Below are positions 26,266-34,915 of a stretch of DNA of 64,000 bases, in pieces. The DNA lies in assembly GCA_014379625.1 (NCBI GenBank), contig JACMLJ010000087.1, forward strand, positions 53,349 to 117,348, written 5' to 3'. The notes under the pieces are model-generated. The model had not been told where the DNA came from, made no database searches, and was given only the letters and a program-made list of their open reading frames with translations. The stretch comes from Ferruginibacter sp. (GTDB taxonomy: Bacteria; Bacteroidota; Bacteroidia; Chitinophagales; Chitinophagaceae). The position numbers were made by a program, and so were the translations under genes. The stretch's first letter is position 1. Every line of letters starts with the position of its first letter.

Positions 26266-26534
26266 ATTTTATTAAAAAAAATAAAACTGCCGATATTAAT
26301 AAAGCCGTTATGATCAGGTTTTTGACCGGTAGAAAGAAGGGTGGAAGATATCAGCTTCTTTTTACTGATCAGGGAAGTTTATTTGTTTTGTGCTACAGGT
26401 AAATAGTTACAGATAACTGTTTAAATTTCATTTATTGAATTTTGTATTGAACTTAAGGAGAACACTGGCTACCGCGATTAGTTAAGGTAAACACATCACC
26501 CGCGCAAAAAGGAAAATTTCAATTTTTGAAGGGT
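26266..26534. other. Convergent intergenic region
   Basis: Between the M28 gene and the terminator of the PepSY-like gene there is A+T-rich sequence with no supported ORF, RNA or repeat. Confidence 0.4.
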
Positions 26535-26571
26535 ACAAAAAAATAGCCCGTCTCATAAAAGATGGGCTATT
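26535..26571 (-). terminator. Intrinsic terminator of the PepSY-like gene
   Basis: AATAGCCC (26542-26549) pairs with GGGCTATT (26564-26571), extended by TCT/AGA across a mismatch, and on the minus strand runs into seven T residues. It lies 27 bp past the stop of the gene at 26598. Confidence 0.85.
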
Positions 26572-26597
26572 AATGGTCGAGCTACTGATATGGTATT

Positions 26598-27047
26598 TTA
26601 CTTTTTCTTTATTTTACGTTCTACTTCCAAATTACCATTTGCCGAACTCTTTAATTTTAATACCTGGTTGTCATTTGCGACGGTAAGGTAGTAGCGGGTT
26701 TCACCTTCATAGGTTAATTCAAGCGCTTTTTTGGAAACCTCGTATCCTGCATATTTTTTGGCCACTGCCAATGAAATACTAATTGGCAATTGAGATGATT
26801 CCATGGTCCTGGAAGTACCAACGAGCTGTCCTTCTTCATTGTAAGCTGCATTTACCTCAACCTTGTTCATGATAAATGTTGCGAAATAAAAATCGCTTGT
26901 TTTTTCCCAGCTCACGTCAGAAGCCGCGGAAAAATCAGTTAAAAATGATGCTTTTACACGGGCATTTACCTTGTCGCTATCAGTGGCGAAGGTGAAAACT
27001 GAAAATAGCATTACTGCTACGGTTAAAATGGTTACTAATTTTTTCAT
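26598..27047 (-). CDS. PepSY-like secreted protein
   Basis: A 149-residue exported protein with a signal peptide (about residues 1-22). The body repeats the alternating pattern of the BLIP-like/PepSY-like family of Bacteroidota: VSWEKTSDFYFATFIMNKVEVNAAYNEEG is a first module, and VAKKYAGYEVSKKALELTYEGETRYYLTVAND the second. These small periplasmic proteins bind or inhibit other proteins in some lineages; no partner is evident here. The gene is monocistronic with its own terminator. Confidence 0.8.
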   Translation of the reverse strand: MKKLVTILTVAVMLFSVFTFATDSDKVNARVKASFLTDFSAASDVSWEKTSDFYFATFIMNKVEVNAAYNEEGQLVGTSRTMESSQLPISISLAVAKKYAGYEVSKKALELTYEGETRYYLTVANDNQVLKLKSSANGNLEVERKIKKK

Positions 27048-27487
27048 AACTATACTTTTTTTGGTTAATTGATAACCGCCTCATGACTGGCGGTGGTTTA
27101 GGGAGCAAAGATATATGGGGTGTATCTGCCTGCAACCACTATTTGACCATTTAGATATTTAGTGAATATCACTGATATAAGCGGTAAACTTTTATTTGTC
27201 AATGGCGCTGATTTTTGCTCTAAAAAACAAAGCTGTTAAGGCTTTGGGGTTTTTTCATAAAAAAATCATAAAGATTGTATTCGTATTGTTAAAAAGTAAA
27301 AGCGGTTTGGCAGGTGTATTCCAGATTGTCGTTAGGTAATCAGCCTTTTGTAAGATCGGATTTGAAATGCGGAGTTTTGGAGAAGGCCAACCTATGCCAT
27401 TTTAATAATCCTACCTTTATAGTAATTTATAAATGGATTGTTTTTTTTAATGCTTACCTCGCAAAATTTAATTACCCGTAATAAAAT
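27048..27487. promoter_or_regulatory. Divergent region with an orphan terminator-like hairpin
   Basis: No ORF is supported. ACCGCC/GGCGGT forms a small hairpin at about 27089-27108. At 27228-27255 CAAAGC and GCTTTG with a 7-nt loop are followed by GGG and six T residues, a plus-strand terminator shape 230 bp before acpH. It could attenuate the acpH leader or end a short RNA. Confidence 0.35.
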
Positions 27488-28084
27488 ATGAACTATTTAG
27501 CCCATGCTTACCTTTCTTTTTATCAACCCGGAATATTAACGGGTAATATGATCAGTGACTTTGTTAAGGGCAAACAGAAATTTGATTTCGCCCCTGTCAT
27601 TCAAAAGGGAATCGCACTACATAGGGCAATTGACGAGTTCACTGATTTTCACCCGGTTACTCAAAAGGCCAAAGCGTATTTCAAAAAAGAGTATCGGCTC
27701 TATTCCGGCGCTTTTGTAGATGTAGTGTATGACCATTTTTTGGCCAATGATGAAAAGGAATTTGCTGATGAAACAAAACTGGAATCATTTTGCAGGGAAA
27801 CCTATATGACTTTGCAAAATGACACCGATGGATTACCAGTTAAGTTCTTACAAATGCTTCCGTATATGCAGCAGCAAAACTGGCTGTATCATTATAGGTT
27901 TAAAAGCGGTATCGAAAAAGGTTTTGAAGGTTTGGTAAGACGGGCTGCTTATTTATCGGAATCATCCATTGCGTATAAAATTTTTAATGAACACTACTAT
28001 GAACTGGGGGAATGTTACCAAATATTTTTCCCTTTACTTAAAAATTTTGCCTTTAAACAATTGAACGAACTTAATCATAGCTGA
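27488..28084 (+). CDS. acpH: Acyl carrier protein phosphodiesterase family (DUF479)
   Basis: A 198-residue cytosolic protein matching AcpH: MNYLAHAYLSF, TGNMISDFVKGK, GIALHRAIDEFTDFHP and VDVVYDHFLA contain the conserved His and Asp residues of this HD-like hydrolase. AcpH removes 4'-phosphopantetheine from holo-ACP; the family has broader membership, so the substrate is inferred. It lies 33 bp ahead of the DUF2911 gene on the same strand and may share a transcript. Confidence 0.88.
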   Translation: MNYLAHAYLSFYQPGILTGNMISDFVKGKQKFDFAPVIQKGIALHRAIDEFTDFHPVTQKAKAYFKKEYRLYSGAFVDVVYDHFLANDEKEFADETKLESFCRETYMTLQNDTDGLPVKFLQMLPYMQQQNWLYHYRFKSGIEKGFEGLVRRAAYLSESSIAYKIFNEHYYELGECYQIFFPLLKNFAFKQLNELNHS

Positions 28085-28117
28085 TTCGTTTTATATTTGC
28101 CAAATAAAATAATATTC

Positions 28118-28681
28118 ATGAAGAAATTTTCAATAGCAGTTACCCTGGTCATATATTGTTGTATGGCAATGCAGGCCCAGGTAAAATTGCCGCCGGTAGA
28201 TAAATCACCCATGGATATGAGTTATTATCCAAATGGCTATCCCGTTTTAAAGATACAGGATAAAATAAGTGAACCTTTAGTGGCGAGAGTAATTTATAGC
28301 AGGCCACAAAAGAACGGGCGCACCATTTTTGGTGAATTACTCGAATATGGAAAGGTTTGGCGATTAGGTGCGAACGAAGCTACGGAGATTGAATTTTTTC
28401 AAAATGTAAAAATTGGCGATACAAGGATAAGGAAGGGCAGGTACACGATGTATTGCATCCCCCTTGTTGAGAAATGGACACTCATTATCAATAAAGAAAC
28501 AGATACCTGGGGGTCTTTTAAGTATGATGATAGCAAAGACCTGGTAAGAATAGATGTTGCTGTTCAAAAACAAACGGATGTTTTGGACGCTTTTGTCATG
28601 TCATTTGATAAAACTCCAACAGGTGCGGGTTTAACCATCGCATGGGATAATTTTAAAGTGGTACTGCCCATTGTCTTTTAA
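28118..28681 (+). CDS. DUF2911 secreted protein
   Basis: A 187-residue protein with a signal peptide (MKKFSIAVTLVIYCCMAMQAQ) when started at ATG 28118. The DUF2911 core is clear: VIYSRPQKNGRTIFGELLEYGKVWRLGANEATEIEF, GRYTMYCIP and TWGSFKYDDSKDLVRI. A perfect TAnnTTTG element (TATATTTG, 28092-28099) stands 18 bp before the start, suggesting its own promoter with a very short leader. The family is widespread in secreted proteins of Bacteroidota; function is unknown. Confidence 0.9.
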   Translation: MKKFSIAVTLVIYCCMAMQAQVKLPPVDKSPMDMSYYPNGYPVLKIQDKISEPLVARVIYSRPQKNGRTIFGELLEYGKVWRLGANEATEIEFFQNVKIGDTRIRKGRYTMYCIPLVEKWTLIINKETDTWGSFKYDDSKDLVRIDVAVQKQTDVLDAFVMSFDKTPTGAGLTIAWDNFKVVLPIVF

Positions 28682-28699
28682 ACAATGATAGTTATTCAT

Positions 28700-28729
28700 A
28701 AATCCCGGCAACTTGCCGGGATTTGTTTT
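28700..28729 (+). terminator. Intrinsic terminator just before asnB
   Basis: AAATCCCGGCAA (28700-28711) and TTGCCGGGATTT (28713-28724) form a near-perfect stem whose practical core is CCCGGC/GCCGGG, followed by GTTTTA. It ends only 13 bp before the asnB ATG. Confidence 0.85.
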
Positions 28730-28742
28730 AGATAATTTCAAT

Positions 28743-30629
28743 ATGTGTGGAATCGCGGGAATAATTTCGTTGAACAATTTGTTGGTTAGCAAAGGTCGGA
28801 TCACAAAAATGACAGATTCAATAGCTTACCGGGGACCCGATGGTGAAGGCTATTGGATAAATAACGAAGGAACTGTAGGATTTGGCCACCGCAGATTAGC
28901 TATTATTGACTTGACGAAGGCGGCAGCTCAGCCCATGCAATTGCAACCGGGGGTTTCCCCTTCTTGTGATGGTAAGGAGGAAAGGTACACCATTACCTAC
29001 AACGGCGAAATTTACAATTACATTGAGGTAAAAGAAGCGTTATCTAAAAAAGGATATCGCTTCCAAACACAATCTGATACGGAAATTATTTTAGCCGCCT
29101 ATGATTACTGGAAAGAAGAGTGCCTCTATCATTTCGACGGTATGTTTTCATTTGCCATATGGGATAATAGGGAAAAGACCCTTTTTGCGGCCCGTGACCG
29201 CTTTGGGGAAAAGCCTTTTTATTATTATGAGGATAAAGAACAATTTGTTTTTGGCAGCGAAATGAAAGCGCTGTGGGCGGCAGGGGTAGAGAAAAAAACA
29301 GATGAAAAAATGCTGCTGAATTATATTACACTTGGACATGTTCAAAATGCCAATGATAAAGAACAAACTTTTTTTGTTAATATATACGCTCTTCCACCTG
29401 CTCATTATTTACAAATTAATTTTTCCAACTTCAGGGCCCGGATTCATACTTATTGGGATATAGATAAAGAAAATACCGTTAAAATCACTGCTAACGGCGC
29501 CATGGAGAAATTCGCAGACCTGTTTAAAAAGTCGGTGACCAGAAGATTAAGAAGTGATGTTAGCATTGGCACCAGCCTTAGTGGCGGATTAGATAGCTCG
29601 GCAATTGCAGCAACCATTCATCAGTTGCAAAAAGGTCATCCCAAATTACAAAGCTTTTCGGCTGTTTTTCCCGGATTTGAAAAGGATGAATCTGCTTACA
29701 TTCAAACAGTAGTAAAAAAATTTAGGCTACAAAATTTCCAGACGATTCCTACCGCAGAAGGCCTGATAAAAGATTTTCAAACGCTCTGTTATCACCAGGA
29801 GGAACCTTTTGGTTCGTCAAGCATTTACGCCCAATTCAAAGTTTTTGAATTGGCAAAACAACACCAGGTAAAGGTTTTATTAGACGGGCAGGGGGCAGAT
29901 GAAACCCAGGCTGGATATAATAATTATATTCATTGGTACCTGCAACAACTATTGAGCAGAAATAAGATTCGTACATTTCAACATGAAAAAAAGCTATTTC
30001 AGAAAAAGAAAATACCCTTTAAATGGGGTGCCAAAAATTACCTGGCTGCTTTTTTTCCATCACATGCATCCATCCAGTTAGAAAGAATTGAATACAACAA
30101 TGCCATTCGCCATCCGGCTATCAATCCAGATTTTGTGCGTTCATTGCGGGGAAGGGAATGGGAGGGTATACATAAACCCATTATCACCAAATTAAATGAT
30201 ATCCTGTATTTCAATACTTATACGATGGGCCTTGAAGAGTTGCTCCGGTTTGCTGACAGAAACAGCATGGCACATGGCAGGGAGGTTCGCCTGCCATTTT
30301 TGAACCACGAATTGGTGGAGTTTATCTTCTCGCTGCCGGCGCATTTTAAAATACACGATGGTTGTACAAAATGGCTGCTCCGGTCTTCCATGAATAAAAA
30401 ATTACCCAATGAAATTGTGTGGCGCAATGATAAAGTTGGTTATGAGCCTCCACAGCACCAGTGGATGCAAAATGAAACATTGAAGGATTTTATCCATGAA
30501 TCCAAAAGGAAATTAGTTAATAACCGGATACTAAAAAAAACGGTACTTGATAAAAAAGTATTGCCACTAACCGCATATCAGAAAGATAATTTTGACTGGA
30601 GGTATTTGTGTGCCGCACAGATAATATGA
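28743..30629 (+). CDS. asnB: Asparagine synthase (glutamine-hydrolysing)
   Basis: A 628-residue AsnB. Starting at ATG 28743 gives MCGIAGI with Cys2 as the N-terminal amidotransferase nucleophile; the upstream ATG at 28713 would bury it and lies inside the terminator hairpin. The glutaminase domain (RGPDGEGYW, HRRLAIIDL, YNGEIYNY, SDTEIIL) is followed by the synthetase domain with the PP-loop SLSGGLDSSAIAA (about 278-290) and LLDGQGADE. It forms asparagine from aspartate, or amidates sugars in surface-polysaccharide clusters; no such cluster is adjacent. A terminator directly precedes the start. Confidence 0.95.
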   Translation: MCGIAGIISLNNLLVSKGRITKMTDSIAYRGPDGEGYWINNEGTVGFGHRRLAIIDLTKAAAQPMQLQPGVSPSCDGKEERYTITYNGEIYNYIEVKEALSKKGYRFQTQSDTEIILAAYDYWKEECLYHFDGMFSFAIWDNREKTLFAARDRFGEKPFYYYEDKEQFVFGSEMKALWAAGVEKKTDEKMLLNYITLGHVQNANDKEQTFFVNIYALPPAHYLQINFSNFRARIHTYWDIDKENTVKITANGAMEKFADLFKKSVTRRLRSDVSIGTSLSGGLDSSAIAATIHQLQKGHPKLQSFSAVFPGFEKDESAYIQTVVKKFRLQNFQTIPTAEGLIKDFQTLCYHQEEPFGSSSIYAQFKVFELAKQHQVKVLLDGQGADETQAGYNNYIHWYLQQLLSRNKIRTFQHEKKLFQKKKIPFKWGAKNYLAAFFPSHASIQLERIEYNNAIRHPAINPDFVRSLRGREWEGIHKPIITKLNDILYFNTYTMGLEELLRFADRNSMAHGREVRLPFLNHELVEFIFSLPAHFKIHDGCTKWLLRSSMNKKLPNEIVWRNDKVGYEPPQHQWMQNETLKDFIHESKRKLVNNRILKKTVLDKKVLPLTAYQKDNFDWRYLCAAQII

Positions 30630-30754
30630 CCATTCCAAACCTTTCTTTCCGATAAGGCTATCCAACCTTTCAGGGATTCAATAGTTTTGCCGGAAAAATC
30701 ATTAAAAAATGGCCTTACTTTGCGGTAGGGTATCATAAATGCAAAAATAATTTC

Positions 30755-31936
30755 ATGAATACAGAAAAGCCAACTTCAACCGCCGCAGGAAATCCGCTTA
30801 AACCAGCTACTAAAATTATTCATGCGGGTGCAGAACCGGACCCTGCTACAGGAGCCATCATGACGCCAATTTATCAAACTTCAACTTATGTACAAACTGC
30901 GCCGGGGCAACATAAAGGCTACGAATATGCGCGAAGTCAAAACCCTACGCGTAAGGCACTGGAAGATGCGCTTGCAATCATTGAAAACGGACAATACGGA
31001 TTGGCTTTTGCCAGTGGGGTAGCTGCAACAGATGCGGTCATCAAATTATTATCGCCCGGAGATGAGGTTATTGCCGCCAATGATATGTATGGGGGTACCT
31101 ACCGCCTTTTTACCAAAGTGTTTGAAAAATTTGGAATAAAATTTATTTACGTTGATACTACCAATGCGGCCAATGTAGAGCAGGCGGTTACCACTAATAC
31201 AAAACTGGTCTGGATAGAAACCCCTACCAATCCGTTAATGAACATTACCGATATTGCGGCAACTGCTGCTATTTCAAAAAAGGCTGGAGCAATGCTATGT
31301 GTTGATAACACTTTTGCTTCTCCATACCTTCAAAACCCTTTGAACTTAGGCGCTGATATTGTTATGCATTCCGCCACCAAATACCTGGGCGGGCACAGTG
31401 ATGTAATACAGGGTGCACTGGTGATGAATGACAAATCTTTAAGGGAGCAATTGTATTTTATACAAAAAAGTTGCGGCGCGGTACCGGGGCCAATGGATTG
31501 CTTTTTAGTATTAAGGGGTATCAAAACCCTGCACGTACGTATGCAAAGGCATTGTGAGAACGGCGCTATAATTGCCCACTACCTGCGTAGCCACCCAAAG
31601 GTTGAAAGGGTTTACTGGCCGGGATTTGAAGACAATGCGGGCTATGACACCGCAAAAAAGCAAATGCGTGATTTTGGAGGAATGATAAGTTTTACTTTAA
31701 AAGATAACAGCATAGCAGCAGCAAATAAAGTTTTATCATCTACCCGGATTTTTGCGTTAGCTGAAAGTCTTGGTGGGGTAGAATCGCTGATCAATCATCC
31801 CGCAAGCATGACCCATGCAAGTATTCCCCGGGAAGAAAGGATTAAAAACGGGTTGACGGATGGATTGATCCGTTTGAGTGTGGGTATTGAAGATGCCGAT
31901 GATTTAATGGATGATTTGAAACATGCAATTGGATGA
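30755..31936 (+). CDS. Cystathionine gamma-synthase/lyase family PLP enzyme
   Basis: A 393-residue fold-type I PLP enzyme of the Cys/Met metabolism family. GYEYARSQNPTRKALE, FASGVAATDAVIKLL, DNTFASPYLQNPL and SATKYLGGHSD with Schiff-base Lys209 are diagnostic, and the C-terminal SLGGVESLINHPASMTH closes the active site. It could be cystathionine gamma-synthase or cystathionine gamma-lyase (metB or mccB type); the sequence alone does not separate them. A TTACTTTG element at 30715-30722 resembles the phylum's -7 motif. The TIGR02757 gene follows with no gap. Confidence 0.93.
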   Translation: MNTEKPTSTAAGNPLKPATKIIHAGAEPDPATGAIMTPIYQTSTYVQTAPGQHKGYEYARSQNPTRKALEDALAIIENGQYGLAFASGVAATDAVIKLLSPGDEVIAANDMYGGTYRLFTKVFEKFGIKFIYVDTTNAANVEQAVTTNTKLVWIETPTNPLMNITDIAATAAISKKAGAMLCVDNTFASPYLQNPLNLGADIVMHSATKYLGGHSDVIQGALVMNDKSLREQLYFIQKSCGAVPGPMDCFLVLRGIKTLHVRMQRHCENGAIIAHYLRSHPKVERVYWPGFEDNAGYDTAKKQMRDFGGMISFTLKDNSIAAANKVLSSTRIFALAESLGGVESLINHPASMTHASIPREERIKNGLTDGLIRLSVGIEDADDLMDDLKHAIG

Positions 31937-32743
31937 ATGTTCATGGATGAAAATAGTTTAAAAGATTTGCTAAACTTAAAGGTGGAACGATACAACCAGC
32001 CGTCTTTTATTGAAGACGATCCGCTGGGTATACCTCATCGGTTTACTAAAAAACAGGATATAGAGATCGCTGGTTTTTTTGCAGCCATCCTGGCCTGGGG
32101 CAACCGAAAAAGTATTGTCAACTCCTGTGATAGATTATTGATCCTGATGGATAATTCGCCCTACGATTTTATTATGACTGCTGACTGGAATAATGAACCC
32201 CGCATCTTTTTAGCTTTTGGGAAATTCGTTCACCGCACTTTTAATGAAAGGGATCTGTGGCACCTGCTTAATTTTTTAAAGTACCATTATTTTGTAAAAG
32301 GTGAGCAAAGCCTTGAAACTGCTTTTACAAAATGGATGCTTCCGGGCGATGAAACAGTTGAAAATGCTTTGATTGGGTTTCATGAGTATGTATTTGGTTT
32401 TGATGAAGACGCAAAAGAAGAAAGGCATTGCCGAAAACATATTGCCAGCCCCTCAAAAAAATCCGCCTGTAAACGATTGAATATGTTTTTGAGGTGGATG
32501 GTGAGAGATGATAAAAAAGGAGTGGATTTTGGTTTATGGAAAAATGTTTCCAGTTCGCAATTGATCTGCCCGATAGATGTACATGTATCAAGGGTAGCTA
32601 AAAAATTGAACCTGCTAACACGTAATCAAACCGACTGGCAATCTGCAAAAGAACTTACCGCGTATTTACGCAAGTTTGACAAAGATGACCCTGTAAAATA
32701 CGATTTCGCTTTATTTGGACTTGGGGTAATGGAACATTATTAG
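31937..32743 (+). CDS. TIGR02757 family (DUF2400) protein
   Basis: A 268-residue cytosolic protein. PSFIEDDPLGIPHRFTKKQDIEIAGFFAA and AILAWGNRKSI near the N-terminus and CPIDVHVSRVAKKLNLL plus KYDFALFGLGV at the end define TIGR02757. The C-terminal region resembles helix-hairpin-helix DNA glycosylases, which suggests nucleic-acid binding, but activity is unproven. The start abuts the stop of the PLP enzyme gene; ATG 31943 is an equally possible start. A likely cotranscribed small gene follows. Confidence 0.9.
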   Translation: MFMDENSLKDLLNLKVERYNQPSFIEDDPLGIPHRFTKKQDIEIAGFFAAILAWGNRKSIVNSCDRLLILMDNSPYDFIMTADWNNEPRIFLAFGKFVHRTFNERDLWHLLNFLKYHYFVKGEQSLETAFTKWMLPGDETVENALIGFHEYVFGFDEDAKEERHCRKHIASPSKKSACKRLNMFLRWMVRDDKKGVDFGLWKNVSSSQLICPIDVHVSRVAKKLNLLTRNQTDWQSAKELTAYLRKFDKDDPVKYDFALFGLGVMEHY

Positions 32744-32772
32744 CTTACCCATCACAATTAATTTTATGTAAC

Positions 32773-33096
32773 ATGGTAAACAATGAGCTTGTAAAAGAGA
32801 TCAGCAAAAGCATAGCGATTGTTTTGCCGGATGGGACCTCTTTGGATGAATTGCAAGTTTACCTGGCTAGCTATATCAATCAACTGATACAAACTGATTT
32901 TCAGCAATTAATTATGCTCCTTTATCGCATAGATGTAAGCGAAACCAAACTTAAGCAGTTATTGCATCAATACCCGGATGAAGACGCAGGTAAAATGATA
33001 GCTGCCTTGGTGATTGAACGGCAGTTAGAAAAAATAAAAACCCGTCAGCAGTTTGGCCGGCAGCCGGATAGTTTTACAGACGAGGAAAAGTGGTAG
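32773..33096 (+). CDS. Conserved hypothetical protein, 107 residues
   Basis: A small cytosolic, helix-rich protein (DELQVYLASYINQLIQTDFQQLIMLLYRIDVSETKL, then a charged C-terminus ending FTDEEKW). No named domain is recognised. The coding pattern is normal for this genome and the frame fills the space between the TIGR02757 gene and the convergent hydroxylase, so it is likely real. It may be cotranscribed with the two genes upstream. Confidence 0.75.
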   Translation: MVNNELVKEISKSIAIVLPDGTSLDELQVYLASYINQLIQTDFQQLIMLLYRIDVSETKLKQLLHQYPDEDAGKMIAALVIERQLEKIKTRQQFGRQPDSFTDEEKW

Positions 33097-33798
33097 CTAA
33101 TTGACGTTCTCTTTTGAATGACGTGATATAAACATGATATCCCTTACTTTCTCCCTATCTTCTTTTTCTTTCTTTAAATCAAACATGGTCCCAAATACGT
33201 GGTCCCACAAGGTTGAACTCACCCCAAAGCCCTTTTCCTGTTCTTTATAATGATGCAAATGATGATTGCGCCATAAAGGCTTCATCCATTTAAAAGGCGG
33301 GTTGAGGGCATGAATAGCATAGTGCATCGTACCATACATTAAATATCCCAGCATGAAGCCGGGAAAAAAAGCAAAAACACCTTCGGCTGACCCTATTAAA
33401 CTACCCAAAAAATACATAACGAAAAATACCACGGCAGCAAGTATTACACTCGGTACGGGGGGCATAAAAAGACGTTGCTTATCTCTTGGATATTCATGAT
33501 GGTTGCCATGTATCAGGTAAACAATCTTAACAGCTCTTTCGCTTTCCGCCATAAAATGAAAGGCGTAACGGTGTATGATATATTCAAAAAAAGACCAAAA
33601 AAACATACCACTAAAAAAAAGCAAACTGATTTTGACGGCACCCGTTTCCAGCCTGGCAATGTTATAATAAATCATAAAGATTATCATAGGCATATACACC
33701 GCCCAAATTACCAGGGGATGGGTTTTTGTAAGGTATTCAAGGTACCGGTTGTTAAATAACCGTGCCTGACCTTTATTATGAATTTTTTCGAACTGCAT
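33097..33798 (-). CDS. Sterol desaturase/fatty acid hydroxylase family membrane protein
   Basis: A 233-residue membrane di-iron protein. The histidine clusters of the FA_hydroxylase family are present: HRYAFH (about 83-88), HGNHHEYPRD (about 105-114), HYAIH, and HHLHHYKEQEKGFGVSSTLWDHVFGT. Four helices are predicted around these. ATG 33798 (MQFEKIHNKG) is preferred; a start at 33867 would invade the divergent FAA hydrolase leader. It probably hydroxylates a fatty-acyl chain, for instance in sphingolipids or ornithine lipids, which are common in Bacteroidota; the substrate is inferred. Confidence 0.92.
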   Translation of the reverse strand: MQFEKIHNKGQARLFNNRYLEYLTKTHPLVIWAVYMPMIIFMIYYNIARLETGAVKISLLFFSGMFFWSFFEYIIHRYAFHFMAESERAVKIVYLIHGNHHEYPRDKQRLFMPPVPSVILAAVVFFVMYFLGSLIGSAEGVFAFFPGFMLGYLMYGTMHYAIHALNPPFKWMKPLWRNHHLHHYKEQEKGFGVSSTLWDHVFGTMFDLKKEKEDREKVRDIMFISRHSKENVN

Positions 33799-33907
33799 AG
33801 TAGTAAAAATTAAAGTGTGAAAATAATAAAACTTTTGAATATGATAGTTTTTGCGTAAACATTTCATCCATATTTTATCACTAATTTTAGCGTCAATTAA
33901 TAAATTT

Positions 33908-34915
33908 ATGAAATTAGTTACCTATTTAAAAAACGGGCAGGATCAATTAGCGTTATGCGTAGACGATAATTTATTTGATACCGATACTTTGCATCCCGAT
34001 CTGCCTATCAGCATGGCTATGTTTTTAAATTACTGGGAAGATGTATTTCCACTGGCAAAAGCTGCTGAACAAAAGATCAGGGCGGGATTGGTAAGAAGCG
34101 TTTTAGCGATACCCTATGCTGGAGTTAGCCTCCTGGCGCCGGTGCCACACCCAAGCAGTTGCAGGGACGGGTATGCTTTCAGGCAACACGTAGCCGCTGC
34201 AAGGCGCAACAGGAAAGTGGAAATGATACCGGAATTTGATCAATACCCTATCTTTTACCTCACCAATCATAACAGCATACAAGGGCCGGGAGATATTGTA
34301 TGCATGCCCGATCATTTTGAAAAACTGGATTTTGAACTGGAAGCAGCCATCGTTATTTGCAAAAACGGCAGGAACATAACCGCCGGAGAGGCAGATGAAT
34401 ATATTGGAGGATTAATGATCATGAATGATATAAGCGCTAGACGCCTGCAAATGGAGGAGATGTTGTTGAATCTCGGACCTGCAAAAGGAAAAGATTTTGC
34501 CACTGCAATAGGTCCGATGCTGGTTACATTAGATGAACTGGAACAATATGAAATACCCTGCAAAGAAAACCATACAGGGAAGAGCTGGAATTTAAGCATG
34601 AAATGCCAGGTTAATGGCGTACCGGTAAGTGAAGGCAACCTGGGCGATATGGACTGGACCTTCGCAGAGATCATAGAACGCAGCAGTTATGGCGTTCAAT
34701 TATATCCGGGTGATATTATTGGTAGTGGAACGGTGGGTACGGGTTGTTTTTTGGAACTGAATGGCACCGGCAAATTAAATGATCCCAATTATGCAGAACA
34801 ATGGTTAAAAGAGGGTGATATTGTTGAAATGGAGATTGATGGATTGGGAAAACTTTCAAATACAATTGTAAAGGATGAAAGTAATTTTTCAATTTTAGCA
34901 TTAAAAAAGCAATGA
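33908..34915 (+). CDS. Fumarylacetoacetate hydrolase family protein
   Basis: A 335-residue FAH-fold protein starting at ATG 33908 (MKLVTYLKNGQDQLAL). The metal-site region DFELEAAIVICK, GGLMIMNDISARRLQ, AKGKDFATAIGPMLVT and PGDIIGSGTVGTGCFLEL match the family, with acidic residues binding Mg or Ca. It could cleave fumarylacetoacetate in tyrosine degradation or a related 2,4-diketo acid. Its stop overlaps the start of the flavin reductase gene by 4 bp, indicating an operon for catabolism of an aromatic compound; other pathway genes are not in the window. Confidence 0.9.
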   Translation: MKLVTYLKNGQDQLALCVDDNLFDTDTLHPDLPISMAMFLNYWEDVFPLAKAAEQKIRAGLVRSVLAIPYAGVSLLAPVPHPSSCRDGYAFRQHVAAARRNRKVEMIPEFDQYPIFYLTNHNSIQGPGDIVCMPDHFEKLDFELEAAIVICKNGRNITAGEADEYIGGLMIMNDISARRLQMEEMLLNLGPAKGKDFATAIGPMLVTLDELEQYEIPCKENHTGKSWNLSMKCQVNGVPVSEGNLGDMDWTFAEIIERSSYGVQLYPGDIIGSGTVGTGCFLELNGTGKLNDPNYAEQWLKEGDIVEMEIDGLGKLSNTIVKDESNFSILALKKQ

